Shown: positions 5,764-14,135, counted from the first letter of the stretch. The stretch is DNA of 20,794 nucleotides from UBA1151 sp963579925 (GCA_963579925.1 CAUZJA010000025.1:1-20794), one strand, 5' to 3'. Numbers and translations: made by a program. The notes: generated by a model from the letters alone, not told the origin.

Positions 5764-7359
5764 TCAGTCGATCAGCACACCCGGATTCATGATCCCCGCG
5801 GGGTCAAGCACAGCTTTCGTCGCTTTGAGCGAGCCGGCAAATAGGTCTGGCCGTTGCTGGTCGTACCAGGGTCGATGCAGCTTCCCTACAGCATGATGAT
5901 GCGTAATCGTCCCGCCTGACCTGATGATCGCACTGGATGCCGCTTCCTTGATCTCACGCCAAATCTCAAGCTCTCCGCCCGAGAATCCTGGCGCTATGAA
6001 CGTGTAGTACGGTGCTGGGCCATCGGGGTACACGTGCGTAAACCGGCATGAAATGGTGCCTCCGCCACATCGATCATCCAGCACTTTCTGGACACTTGAG
6101 CGCACCTCAGCATCCAACTTTGGCCACGCATCCCAGGTGACGGCAGTTTCAAACGTATCGTGAATCAAGCCCATCGCGATGGTGCTATTCATGGCGTACG
6201 GGGCGTTTATGAACGACTCGCGCCATCTGCCGACAGCGCCTTGCCGCCCCGCGCCGCTGCTCTCTTTCTCGGAGTCCACAACCTCGTCGGGATCAACTAT
6301 TCCACCCAACTCACGGGCCATCTTCAACGTGGCTTCCAGAGACTCAGTCTGTGGAACATCAGTCGATTCAAACCCGATCACCAGGAGGGTTTTCGTCCCG
6401 TCCATCCCAGCGGCGTTCTTGCCTTCAAGTGCATCCAGCATTCGCAGGTTAGCCGGCCACAGCTTTGCCTGAACTATCTCGCGTGCGGCACCCCAGGCAT
6501 CTTTGTAACTATCAAAATAGACGCCCGCCGACGCCCTGAACCCCGGAGGCTCCTGCAGGCGCACCCAAGCCTCCGTAATCACGCCAAAGATGCCTTCGCT
6601 GCCCAGGACCATTCGATCAGGACTCGGTCCAGCCCCGCTTCCGGGAAGACGTCTCGACTCCCATGGCCCCGAAGGCGTGAGCATTCTTGCTGACTCGACG
6701 AAATCATCAATGTGAGTATGGTTCGTCGCGTAGTGACCACCGGATCTGGTGGCTATCCACCCACCCAGCGTGGAGAACTCAAAGCTCTGGGGAAAATGAC
6801 GCATCGTCAGGCCGTGTTTCTTTAGCTCTCGCTCAAGCGCCGGGCCGTAGATACCAGCCTGAATCCGAGCCGTCCGGGATTGCGTATCGACCTCGAGAAC
6901 TTTGTCGAATCGCTCCATGTCGAGCGATATGACGCGCTCGTCATCTGGATCAGGCTCATAGCCAGATACGACTGAGGAACCGCCCCCAAACGGATAGACC
7001 TTGACCTCATTTGCAGACGCCCACTCAAGGATCTGTTCGATCTGAGCTTCTGATTCCGGCCTCAGAACAGCATCTGGAGGTGCCGGGAAATCACCTTTGA
7101 ATGCTCGGATGCGATCAGGGAAGCTTCGCCCGTATGTGTGGACGGCCCTGTCGGCGTCATCTGTAGACGTGATGCCTTTGAAATTGGCAGGCATCTCCAC
7201 ACGTGGTGACCGCAGATCTAGATCAGATTGTGATGGTGCGTTCGCTGGGAGAATCTGCCGCCCATAGCGCTCAGACAGAGACTTCGCAGTCCCAGCCAGA
7301 TCAGCTTCGGTTGGTTCATCAGAAACTCGTCCCCAGGCCCAGATGCTTCTATCCGTCAA
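5764..7359 (-). CDS. FAD-binding oxidase, alkylglycerone-phosphate-synthase / GlcD-like
   Basis: A 531-residue flavoenzyme of the FAD_binding_4 (PCMH-type) plus FAD-oxidase C-terminal architecture. The FAD domain shows PFGGGSSVVSG near residue 125, FEFSTLGGWIATRSGGHY with a following Asp (HIDDFV), and GSEGIFGVITEAWVRL; RMLDALEG opens the substrate-cap domain. Near the C-terminus GGTITHHHAVGKLHRPW matches the His-rich active-site segment of alkyldihydroxyacetonephosphate synthase. The overall order resembles AGPS, but bacterial relatives also oxidise 2-hydroxy acids, so the substrate is open. The start is TTG 7359 with AGGGAG about 9 bases upstream. It is the last gene of a minus-strand run, 67 bases after the CheX-like gene. 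Expansions of flavoenzymes of this sort are known in SAR202-type genomes. Confidence 0.85.
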   Translation of the reverse strand: MTDRSIWAWGRVSDEPTEADLAGTAKSLSERYGRQILPANAPSQSDLDLRSPRVEMPANFKGITSTDDADRAVHTYGRSFPDRIRAFKGDFPAPPDAVLRPESEAQIEQILEWASANEVKVYPFGGGSSVVSGYEPDPDDERVISLDMERFDKVLEVDTQSRTARIQAGIYGPALERELKKHGLTMRHFPQSFEFSTLGGWIATRSGGHYATNHTHIDDFVESARMLTPSGPWESRRLPGSGAGPSPDRMVLGSEGIFGVITEAWVRLQEPPGFRASAGVYFDSYKDAWGAAREIVQAKLWPANLRMLDALEGKNAAGMDGTKTLLVIGFESTDVPQTESLEATLKMARELGGIVDPDEVVDSEKESSGAGRQGAVGRWRESFINAPYAMNSTIAMGLIHDTFETAVTWDAWPKLDAEVRSSVQKVLDDRCGGGTISCRFTHVYPDGPAPYYTFIAPGFSGGELEIWREIKEAASSAIIRSGGTITHHHAVGKLHRPWYDQQRPDLFAGSLKATKAVLDPAGIMNPGVLID

Positions 7360-7426
7360 TATCCATCACTCCCTTTCATGGGAGCGATGTTATCTTCTGA
7401 AACCGGGGTGGAACGGGACCAGTTGG

Positions 7427-8458
7427 CTAGGCTGCGCCTGATTCAGGCTCATTGAATGCGTTAGCGATGACGATTTCCCTGATGGCAGCGTCATCTTCAG
7501 ACACGGTCTCTTCGACGACCGTCTCGGCCGTTTCCATCCTACGATCTGCCAATCTCAGCGCTCGAGCGCGGACTTCCTTGTCCACTTTCACACTTGCAGG
7601 GGCGATGAATCCGCGTTTGCCGAAGCGATCCAAGAACATGATTCGTCCGATGCCTTTGTTGGAGAGCGCAACGGTCGATCTCATACGGCCCTCAGCATCA
7701 GCGAAGATGAGAGTGGCAGAACCGTCATCCTTGGCGCTGAACACGATCCGCTTCCGGCCCTGATCATCTTTCACATAGAGATTGCGAGCTTTCAAGGTTG
7801 TCACTCGTAGTTCAGCAATCTCTCGTGGCTCGTCGAGTCCGGGCACGGGCATGGGCGGAGCCGCGCTGATATTCGCATTTACTCCGACGGTGGCCCCTCC
7901 AGTTGTTCCTTTGGCTGCCTCGATGATTCCTGGGACATCTGGGACAGGCGGAGCATCGGAGTCGGTCATTGCGGCCAGGTAGGTGAATCCGTGAATGTCG
8001 TCAGCGCCAAATACGGATAGGGGATCAGGCGCGGGCTTGTACCTTCCGGAGAACGTCCATTCCTCCTCCCCTGAGAACCCAGTCTCAGCGCACTCGAAGA
8101 TATCTCCTATCTTGATCTCAATAGCCTTGGATAAGGCCTTCATACCTTCCAGCGCGTTGCTCATTACAACGTTCATTAGATCATTTGTCGCACCCAGCGC
8201 CGCATCACCAACGGGAGTTAGCGGCCGTGAACCAAAATCCTCAGCAAGGCGCGCTGCGGTGTCTGCTGCCAGATAGTAAAGAACAAATCCCTGTACCGTC
8301 CCGGTGACCTTGGGAGAGACACCCACCATCGGGCCTGAAGGATTCAAGCGTTCGTCGCCCGAACTTTTTGAAAGTTCGCGGCGGAATTGGCTATGCCAGG
8401 TGTTTTGCAACGGGTCCATGAACGCTAGTCCATATTCCAAGTGCTCGATATCAGACAT
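7427..8458 (-). CDS. CheX/CheC-like domain protein with unknown C-terminal beta region
   Basis: A 343-residue cytoplasmic protein with no signal peptide or membrane segment. Residues about 45-125 look like the CheX/CheC fold: VTGTVQGFVLYYLAADTAAR, then ALGATNDLMNVVMSNALEGM, where DLMNVV aligns with the E-L-x-N helix of CheX phosphatases, although the usual Glu is Asp. A Pro/Gly/Ala-rich linker (about 165-210) leads to strand-rich repeats (RKRIVFSAKDDGSATLIFAD, then IMFLDRFGKRGFIAP) and a charged helical tail. Known CheX and CheC proteins dephosphorylate response regulators or adapt chemotaxis, but no other chemotaxis gene is nearby. It sits between the FAD oxidase and the dipeptidase on the same strand. 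The CheX assignment is moderate; the C-terminal part I do not recognise. Confidence 0.6.
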   Translation of the reverse strand: MSDIEHLEYGLAFMDPLQNTWHSQFRRELSKSSGDERLNPSGPMVGVSPKVTGTVQGFVLYYLAADTAARLAEDFGSRPLTPVGDAALGATNDLMNVVMSNALEGMKALSKAIEIKIGDIFECAETGFSGEEEWTFSGRYKPAPDPLSVFGADDIHGFTYLAAMTDSDAPPVPDVPGIIEAAKGTTGGATVGVNANISAAPPMPVPGLDEPREIAELRVTTLKARNLYVKDDQGRKRIVFSAKDDGSATLIFADAEGRMRSTVALSNKGIGRIMFLDRFGKRGFIAPASVKVDKEVRARALRLADRRMETAETVVEETVSEDDAAIREIVIANAFNEPESGAA

Positions 8459-8471
8459 CGTTGGATCCGAT

Positions 8472-8488
8472 TGACATGATTGCTGTCA
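8472..8488. repeat. Small palindrome upstream of the CheX-like gene
   Basis: TGACA at 8472-8476 and TGTCA at 8484-8488 flank a 7-base spacer, 13 bases before the ATG of the CheX-like gene. It is a possible operator, but short enough to be chance. Confidence 0.25.
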
Positions 8489-8600
8489 TCTATTGATCTT
8501 CAACCGGAGCGCTTGAATTGAAAATAGGTCGGTTGCCAGTGCTACTTGGGGGTTAGCGCCCACGCGTGTCCCAAGTGTGCCAACAACGTTGATCACCGAT

Positions 8601-9608
8601 TCATTCCGGAAGTACTTCGTCAAATAGCCGATAGAGATTGCCTCCAAGTATCTTTTCAATCTCTAGCTCAGTGAATCCATCTGCCTCCAGCGGACCAACT
8701 ATGTTGCCTATTTCCGAAGTTGACTCCAGCCCGCGCGTCCATGAAATGTCGTCCTGGGAGGTGTTGCGAGTGTAGAGTTTGTCTCGCTCCTGGTTTCCCA
8801 GAATGAAATCAGGCCCCAGCCCTATGACATCGATTCCACCAATATCAGCAACGTACCGGATCTGACGAACCACGTCAGCGATCTCTGCCTGTTTATCATT
8901 CACACCCAGGACGAGGCGCGAGCAGAAGTGAATTCCAATCACGCCGCCGTTTTCAGCCATCGAGCGAATCTGATCATCCCAAAGGTTCTGCAGCTTGGGA
9001 GCGAGTTCTCGTGAACCTGAGTGTGAGTTTAGGATTGGCAGCGATGTCTCTTCAAGAGTGTCCGCAATGGCAGTCGGAGAGGAATGAGATACATCCACCA
9101 CCATCCCAAGTTCATTCATCCGAGAGACCACCGTGCGACCAAACGGAGTCAGTCCAGGCCGGTCTGATTCCAACTCATTCTCCTGGCTGGCAGATATCTT
9201 GTTCCGCATCGACCAGTTGAACTGGATATGCCGCATCCCAAGCTCATGAAACGCGTTCAGTTGGGATATCGAATCACCAATCATCTTCCCACCCTCCGTG
9301 CCAAGGATGAGTCCAAATAGGCCCTGATGGCGGGCGTTACGCAGGTCATCAGCGGTACGAACGATCTTCAGCCAGTCTGAGTTCTCGCGCTCGTGCCGAA
9401 GCTGCTTTGCAATCGCTTCAATTCCGCGCTCAGCAAATCCGTCATACCCAAAATAACTCGCCTCAAACTGTTCCCTGGAAGGCGCATCAATCCACGCATC
9501 CACCAGCATGTGGAGAATCTTCCCTGTAACTCCTGCCGCATGATCACGCTTGAGATCTTCCACGCGGTCCATGTGATCGTGGGCAAGGTAGATCGGCATG
9601 TCGGTCAT
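8601..9608 (-). CDS. Membrane dipeptidase family hydrolase (peptidase M19)
   Basis: A zinc hydrolase of the renal-dipeptidase (M19) family, 335 residues with no signal peptide, so probably cytoplasmic. Ligand positions of the binuclear site are visible: HxD in AHDHMD (His 12, Asp 14), bridging Glu in GTEGGK (about 105), His in VVDVSHSS (about 175), His in LNSHSGSREL (about 196) and Asp in GLGPDF near 262. Bacterial members cleave dipeptides, often with a D-residue or dehydro-amino acid. The start ATG 9608 overlaps the stop of the upstream aspartoacylase-like gene as ATGA, implying coupled translation and a shared pathway. Family members with other amide substrates exist, so a strict dipeptidase role is not proven. 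Confidence 0.88.
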   Translation of the reverse strand: MTDMPIYLAHDHMDRVEDLKRDHAAGVTGKILHMLVDAWIDAPSREQFEASYFGYDGFAERGIEAIAKQLRHERENSDWLKIVRTADDLRNARHQGLFGLILGTEGGKMIGDSISQLNAFHELGMRHIQFNWSMRNKISASQENELESDRPGLTPFGRTVVSRMNELGMVVDVSHSSPTAIADTLEETSLPILNSHSGSRELAPKLQNLWDDQIRSMAENGGVIGIHFCSRLVLGVNDKQAEIADVVRQIRYVADIGGIDVIGLGPDFILGNQERDKLYTRNTSQDDISWTRGLESTSEIGNIVGPLEADGFTELEIEKILGGNLYRLFDEVLPE

Positions 9609-10600
9609 CTTGCGCCCAACTTCGGAGTGTCAGAGGTCTCCTCAATCGTCAGCAGGCTCACCAGCCCGCTGTGCCAATCGTAACCATGAGGACGGCGCGT
9701 GTGATCGATGGCCGGACTCGTCCAGTAGTAGAGCACCAGCGCCTTCTCCTCAGCGAAATACTCCTTCAACACAGTGCCAAAGTAGTCTGTGATCTTCCCC
9801 AGCGGCTGCCCCGGCTCAACAACTTCGCCCTCTTTGACAGCGGAGTGCCAGACACCGGAAACATCTGCGTTGACCTGCTTCCGACTGCCTTCAATAAACG
9901 TGTGCGAAGGTCGCTGCGGCTCACCCTCAAGGTTTTCCACGGTCTGCAACGCGGCAATCAAGCCCTGATAATGCGCATCAATGTGCGCCTCATTCGGCAG
10001 GCCGTTTTTGCCAATCTCAGCCCATATGTTGGCAACGCCGTCATCCGCGAGATAGTTGACCAGCAACGGAACGGAGTCTCGTTCTCGCCGTAGCTCTATG
10101 TGCTCAACAGGGTAACCAAGCGCGAGCGACAACGTCTTCCGCTGGAACTCATCTGAGCCCTGTACTGGCACTGGAATCCATGAGTGCAGCGCCTGGGCAA
10201 ATTCACCGCTGTGCATGTCGATGACGTAGTCAGATGTCACAAGCAGTTTGTACAGAACATCGATCTGAAACTCGGTATACGAGTTATCTGGGTTACCCGG
10301 CCCGTAGAAGTGCACTTCGCGCTGGTCTACTGGCGACAGTTGCATGTTGCGCGTCATGAAAGCTCTGGTCGAGACAACCGGTATCACCCGCACGGTTCCA
10401 GCGATTGGCGTAGTCCGCAGATGATCGATGAGTCGTTGAGCGGCCAGAATTCCTGAATATTCGCCTGCGTGCATGCCCGACATCACGGTGAACTCTGGCC
10501 CGTCCGCCTCTCCGCGGAATGTGACCACCGGAATCTCTACCGATTCCTCTCCGCGAAATGAGGCTCTGACGATCTCTTCTTCTGAACGATTCGTGCTCAT
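9605..10600 (-). CDS. Succinylglutamate desuccinylase/aspartoacylase-family zinc hydrolase
   Basis: A 331-residue enzyme of the AstE/AspA (M14-like) family, which removes acyl groups from N-acylated amino acids or related amides. Zinc ligands are HAGEYSG (His 44, Glu 47) and the later His in YVIDMHSGE (about 130); Glu in the WAEIGKNG stretch is a candidate catalytic residue. The C-terminal third contains VKEGEVVEPGQPLGKITDYF, the small beta-barrel seen in this family. I chose ATG 10600; the frame can start 75 bases earlier at TTG 10675, but that region is not conserved-looking. It overlaps the M19 gene by 4 bases. Together they suggest stepwise hydrolysis of acylated or dipeptide substrates. 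The exact substrate is unknown. Confidence 0.85.
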   Translation of the reverse strand: MSTNRSEEEIVRASFRGEESVEIPVVTFRGEADGPEFTVMSGMHAGEYSGILAAQRLIDHLRTTPIAGTVRVIPVVSTRAFMTRNMQLSPVDQREVHFYGPGNPDNSYTEFQIDVLYKLLVTSDYVIDMHSGEFAQALHSWIPVPVQGSDEFQRKTLSLALGYPVEHIELRRERDSVPLLVNYLADDGVANIWAEIGKNGLPNEAHIDAHYQGLIAALQTVENLEGEPQRPSHTFIEGSRKQVNADVSGVWHSAVKEGEVVEPGQPLGKITDYFGTVLKEYFAEEKALVLYYWTSPAIDHTRRPHGYDWHSGLVSLLTIEETSDTPKLGAR

Positions 10601-10776
10601 ACTCAGAACTTTGGCTTTCAATTCATGCCGTTTTGACACGATTAGATTCGCATGTAACCGGCACATATAGGACAATCTGGCACCATACTACGCGTGGACA
10701 GGGGCCAAAATGGCTCGGAATTCCGATATATCCCAATACGTTAGGTACCACGCAGAGCCAATTCGCTGGAGCAATA
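10601..10776. promoter_or_regulatory. Divergent intergenic region
   Basis: 176 bases between the minus-strand hydrolase run and the plus-strand ABC/pterin run, so promoters in both directions are expected here. TTGACA at 10633-10638 is a plausible plus-strand -35 box, but I do not see a -10 at proper distance. GGAG at 10768-10771 serves the ABC gene. Confidence 0.4.
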
Positions 10777-11544
10777 ATGGCAAGTACTGAGCCGCTAATC
10801 CGAGCCGACCACATCAGCCGAACCTATGATCTTGCTGGTGAAAAAGTGCACGCCGTCCGGGACATCTCTCTTGATATTGACCGAGGGGTGTTCATCGCGC
10901 TAGTAGGCCGGTCCGGCTCCGGTAAGACGACACTGCTTAACCTTCTGGCCGGTCTCGACACGCCGTCCGAAGGAACGATTTCCTTTGAGGGGCGCGATCT
11001 CTCAACGTTCAATGAAAATGACATGGTCGACCTCAGGCGGCATCGTCTGGGTTTCGTATTTCAGTCTTTTGGTCTTCTGCCACTTCTCTCAGCATATGAA
11101 AACGTTGAGTTGCCGTTGCGAATATCGGGTGTCAGAGCAGGTGACCGATCTCGCCGAACCAAAGAGGTGCTTGAGATTGTGGGCCTCCTGCGCCGCTCAA
11201 GCCATCGCCCTTACGAACTCTCAGGTGGTGAGCAGCAACGGGTGGCGATCGCACGTGCAATCGCGATGCGTCCGTCTCTGATCCTTGCTGACGAGCCAAC
11301 GGGAGAATTGGACTCCACCAACGCGCAGTCGATATTCGGACTGTTCCAGCAGATGGTGCGGGATGAAGGAATGTCTATCGTCGCAACCACGCACGATCAG
11401 ACGTTGCTGGACATGGCAGATGAAGTCCACCGAATGCACGACGGACAAATCCAAAGCACCTGGACGGCGGGCGAAGACGAAGTAGCCCCGGACAACCCAC
11501 ACGCAAGGTTCATGCCGCCAGTAGCGACTGAATCAGCAACTTAG
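10777..11544 (+). CDS. ABC transporter ATP-binding protein (LolD/MacB type)
   Basis: An ATPase subunit of 255 residues with all ABC motifs: Walker A GRSGSGKTT (44-52), Q-loop FVFQS (Gln about 96), signature LSGGEQQRVAIARA (148-161), Walker B LILADEP (168-174), D-loop GELDS and switch His in ATTHD. The ELPL and AYENVELPL region is typical of the MacB/LolD/FtsE group, which power lipoprotein or macrolide-type export with a separate FtsX-like permease. ATG 10777 has GGAG 5 bases upstream; the frame is open further upstream but without supporting sequence. A tail of about 25 residues after the H-loop helices is Pro/Ala/Glu-rich. No permease gene lies beside it, so its partner is elsewhere or lost. 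folE follows after 71 bases. Confidence 0.9.
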   Translation: MASTEPLIRADHISRTYDLAGEKVHAVRDISLDIDRGVFIALVGRSGSGKTTLLNLLAGLDTPSEGTISFEGRDLSTFNENDMVDLRRHRLGFVFQSFGLLPLLSAYENVELPLRISGVRAGDRSRRTKEVLEIVGLLRRSSHRPYELSGGEQQRVAIARAIAMRPSLILADEPTGELDSTNAQSIFGLFQQMVRDEGMSIVATTHDQTLLDMADEVHRMHDGQIQSTWTAGEDEVAPDNPHARFMPPVATESAT

Positions 11545-11615
11545 CTACGGAAACATCGCATCCATCCGCCCAGAATCAAACCTCTGAGCGATGTGGATGA
11601 AATAGGGATATTGAT

Positions 11616-12233
11616 TTGACCTCAACAGAGACCCGACCAACGTCTGCCCTTAGTGACGAGTGCAAAGAAGTAATTGCCGACTCTGTCAGGGCTATTCTGG
11701 CTGCCGTTGGCGAAGACGCCACACGAGACGGCCTGCAGAGCACGCCCGACCGAGTGGCTCGCATGTACGATGAACTACTTGAGGGGTATCAAACAGATCC
11801 CGAAGAGTTGCTTAATAACGCTTTATTTGAAGTCGAATATGATCAGATGGTTGTGGTCAAAGACATCGAGTTCTACAGCATGTGTGAGCACCACATGATT
11901 CCGTTCTTTGGTTACGCACACGTGGGGTATCTGCCTACTGACAAGGTGATTGGGCTGTCAAAGATTCCACGTCTGGTAGAGATGTTTGCCAGAAGGCTCC
12001 AGGTTCAGGAACGAATGACGCATCAAATCGCTGAGTTGATGGGGACGATGATCAACCCACGGGGTGTTGGCGTTGTTATTGAGGCAACGCATCTTTGCGC
12101 CGTTATGCGCGGTGTCAAAAAGCATCACACCAAGATGGTGACCAGCGCGATGATTGGTGAGTTCCGTGAGAATGTCACCACCCGTGATGAGTTCATGGCC
12201 CACATCCGTCACCAGGCCGGAAACCTTCTCTAG
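11616..12233 (+). CDS. folE: GTP cyclohydrolase I
   Basis: Converts GTP to 7,8-dihydroneopterin triphosphate, the first step to folate and tetrahydropterins. The 205-residue length fits the family. Helical N-terminal segment AILAAVGEDATRDGLQSTPD precedes RVARMYDELLEGY. Zinc ligands are in YSMCEHHMIPF (Cys 90, His 93) and HLCAVMRGV (Cys 161), and PFFGYAHVGYLP, KIPRLVEMFARRLQVQERMT and INPRGVGVVIEATH cover the substrate site. The start is TTG 11616 with AGGG at 11604-11607; an in-frame stop lies at 11598 and the next ATG would remove conserved helix, so TTG is well supported. It leads a run with two pterin-reductase-like SDRs and folB. Confidence 0.96.
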   Translation: MTSTETRPTSALSDECKEVIADSVRAILAAVGEDATRDGLQSTPDRVARMYDELLEGYQTDPEELLNNALFEVEYDQMVVVKDIEFYSMCEHHMIPFFGYAHVGYLPTDKVIGLSKIPRLVEMFARRLQVQERMTHQIAELMGTMINPRGVGVVIEATHLCAVMRGVKKHHTKMVTSAMIGEFRENVTTRDEFMAHIRHQAGNLL

Positions 12234-12275
12234 GTTGCCGATGCCCTCTGGGTTGCGAAAATTGGGGTTGATACC

Positions 12276-13004
12276 GTGAATCCTGAATCTGCAATCGCAC
12301 TCGTAACCGGCGGAGGCACCCGCGTTGGCAGAGCAATATCACTCGCCCTCGCGGCGCACGGTGCGTCTGTGGCGATTCACTATCGTTCTTCCGATCGTGA
12401 AGCCAGGGAAGTAGCCGAACTGATCTCACAATCCGGCGGCAACGCACACTGTTTCCAGGCAGATCTTTCAGATCCAGATCAGATCGACTCGCTTGTTCCA
12501 GACGTAACCGGGCACTTTGGTGGACTAAAGATCCTCATCAACAGCGCGTCGGTCTACGATCAGGGTGATCTTGAGACGACCACCCGCGCCGACTGGGAGT
12601 TGAACATGAGGGTGCATTCATGGGTCCCCTTCAGGCTCTCGCAGATGATGATTGCGGCGCTTGGAGATGCTCCAGGCAAAATAATAAACGTCAACGACAC
12701 CAAGCTTGTGAAGCCAAATCGGTTCGCCTACAGCGTTTCCAAATCAGCATTGTCAGCGGTCACCAGAACACTGGCCGCCGCCGTCGGGCCAAATGTGCAA
12801 GTCAACCAGGTTGCCCTCGGTGCCATACTGCCTCCCGAAGACCTTGCAGAAGATCGCGTCTCCGCAATCGCTAAGACAGTCCCCGCCGGCCGATGGGGTC
12901 ACCCGGATGATGTGACTACTGCAATCATATATCTCATTGAGAATGACTACATCAGCGCAGAGACGCTTCACATAGACGGCGGTTCCAACGGGACTATCGG
13001 CTAG
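12276..13004 (+). CDS. SDR of the pteridine reductase / FolM type
   Basis: A 242-residue short-chain dehydrogenase. The nucleotide motif is TGGGTRVGRAIS with the Arg (residue 16) found in pteridine reductase PTR1 and FolM, rather than the usual TGxxxGIG. LINSASVYDQGD corresponds to the NxAS segment of those enzymes. The catalytic serine is replaced by Asp in IINVNDTKL (Asp 141), as in PTR1/FolM, followed by Tyr 152 and Lys 156 in YSVSK. Members reduce dihydropterin, dihydrofolate or dihydromonapterin with NADPH. The Asp-Tyr spacing is 11 residues, slightly shorter than the 13 I recall for PTR1. GTG 12276 follows folE after 42 bases. Location beside folE and folB supports a pterin substrate; a general SDR remains possible. 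Confidence 0.78.
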   Translation: MNPESAIALVTGGGTRVGRAISLALAAHGASVAIHYRSSDREAREVAELISQSGGNAHCFQADLSDPDQIDSLVPDVTGHFGGLKILINSASVYDQGDLETTTRADWELNMRVHSWVPFRLSQMMIAALGDAPGKIINVNDTKLVKPNRFAYSVSKSALSAVTRTLAAAVGPNVQVNQVALGAILPPEDLAEDRVSAIAKTVPAGRWGHPDDVTTAIIYLIENDYISAETLHIDGGSNGTIG

Positions 13005-13058
13005 TTCTCTTTCACTGCAAATCAGCACCAGATAACCCAGATAGTCAGGAGTATTACA

Positions 13059-13736
13059 TTGGTAGAAGGCACACCGGGAAGAGTTGCACTTGTTACCGGG
13101 GGTTCCGGCGCACTTGGGTCAGTGGTGGTCGCTGCAATGACAGAGGCGGGGATAACGGTCTTCCGAGAGAGCCAGTACGATCCTGACTCTCGGCCGATGA
13201 AGTTTGATGTGACAGACCCGATTGCAGTGAACGGAGCAGTACAAAGTGTGATCGAGATTCACGGCCATCTGGATATCGTGGCGAACCTCGTTGGCGGATG
13301 GCACCCCCAGCCAACACTTGCGGAGACTTCGAATGAGGATCTGGACTACTTCTTGAACCTGAACCTCAAATCTGCGTTCAACGTATCACGAGCCGCCGCT
13401 CCGCGCATGGTTGAACAAGGCTGGGGCAGGATCATCAACATCGGCGCGATGCCGGGCGATAAGGGCGCTGCTTTCAATGGCGCATACGGAATCTCCAAGG
13501 CCGGAGTGCTGGTGCTCACTGAGGCTATGGCGGAGGAACTGAAAGGCACTGGAGTCACGGTAAACGCGCTTGTCCCTTCAACGCTGGACACTCCAGCCAA
13601 TCGTGAAGGCATGCCGGACGCTGATTTCTCAGCATGGGTTCCGCCCGCCCACGTAGCTTCCACAATCCTGTTTCTATGCTCAGATGGGGGCGCATCAATC
13701 ACGGGAGAGCGGATCCACGTGCTCAATCGATCCTGA
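13059..13736 (+). CDS. SDR resembling dihydropteridine reductase
   Basis: A 225-residue short-chain dehydrogenase with TGGSGALGS nucleotide motif (13-21) and YxxxK active site YGISK (Tyr 143, Lys 147). Three features recall dihydropteridine reductase (QDPR), which returns quinonoid dihydropterin to tetrahydropterin: the GGALG-like loop, the NLVGGW segment (about 76-81) and, most strikingly, PSTLDTPANREGMPDADFSA near 173-192. The serine of ordinary SDRs is absent (INIGAMPG). Start TTG 13059 has an excellent AGGAG at 13047-13051 with 7-base spacing. Its TGA overlaps the folB ATG by one base. Other bacterial SDRs share the LDTPANR motif, so the function rests on context as much as on motif. Confidence 0.7.
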   Translation: MVEGTPGRVALVTGGSGALGSVVVAAMTEAGITVFRESQYDPDSRPMKFDVTDPIAVNGAVQSVIEIHGHLDIVANLVGGWHPQPTLAETSNEDLDYFLNLNLKSAFNVSRAAAPRMVEQGWGRIINIGAMPGDKGAAFNGAYGISKAGVLVLTEAMAEELKGTGVTVNALVPSTLDTPANREGMPDADFSAWVPPAHVASTILFLCSDGGASITGERIHVLNRS

Positions 13737-14119
13737 TGCCCTCCCCGCCTGACATGCTGCTCATAGAGGGAATGAAATTCCACTGCACTATTGGCGTGCG
13801 AGAGTGGGAGGCACTGGTTGAGCAGGAAGTGTTCATCGACCTGAAAGTTCAGATTGATTCGCGTCCAGCTGCAGCGTCTGAAGATCTGAATAAGGCGGTC
13901 AACTACTCTGAGGTTGTTGCTGCGGTCCGTGATCTGATTTCCAGTCGGCCATTCAAGCTGGTTGAAACGATGGCTGAGCAGATTGCCGGCGTTGTGCTGG
14001 CAATCGATGGCACAATCGCCACGACAGTCAAAGTCTCCAAACCCAGCGCGAGTAAGATCGCCCAAAACGTTGCAGTGGAAATCACGCGGCGGCGCGCTGC
14101 CGATGAAACCGGCAACTAG
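13736..14119 (+). CDS. folB: Dihydroneopterin aldolase
   Basis: A 127-residue FolB-family protein (usual length about 120) that cleaves or epimerises 7,8-dihydroneopterin. Conserved parts are IEGMKFHCTIGVREWE (active-site region, Glu near 23-25), VNYSEVVAAV (Tyr about 57), FKLVETMAEQIA (Glu about 77, pterin-binding) and VKVSKPSA (catalytic Lys about 102). ATG 13736 shares its A with the preceding TGA (TGATG), so translation is likely coupled. The upstream open frame inside the SDR is not used. ATG 13754 is a possible alternative start. FolB-related FolX enzymes act on the triphosphate or make monapterin, so family membership is firm and exact activity is not. The glycosyltransferase starts 16 bases later. 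Confidence 0.93.
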   Translation: MPSPPDMLLIEGMKFHCTIGVREWEALVEQEVFIDLKVQIDSRPAAASEDLNKAVNYSEVVAAVRDLISSRPFKLVETMAEQIAGVVLAIDGTIATTVKVSKPSASKIAQNVAVEITRRRAADETGN

Positions 14120-14135
14120 CGGAGACTGATCACTG

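Noticed and set aside
6160..6693. 177-codon plus-strand open frame antisense to the FAD oxidase
   Set aside because: Shadow of the real gene; no motif and no ribosome site.
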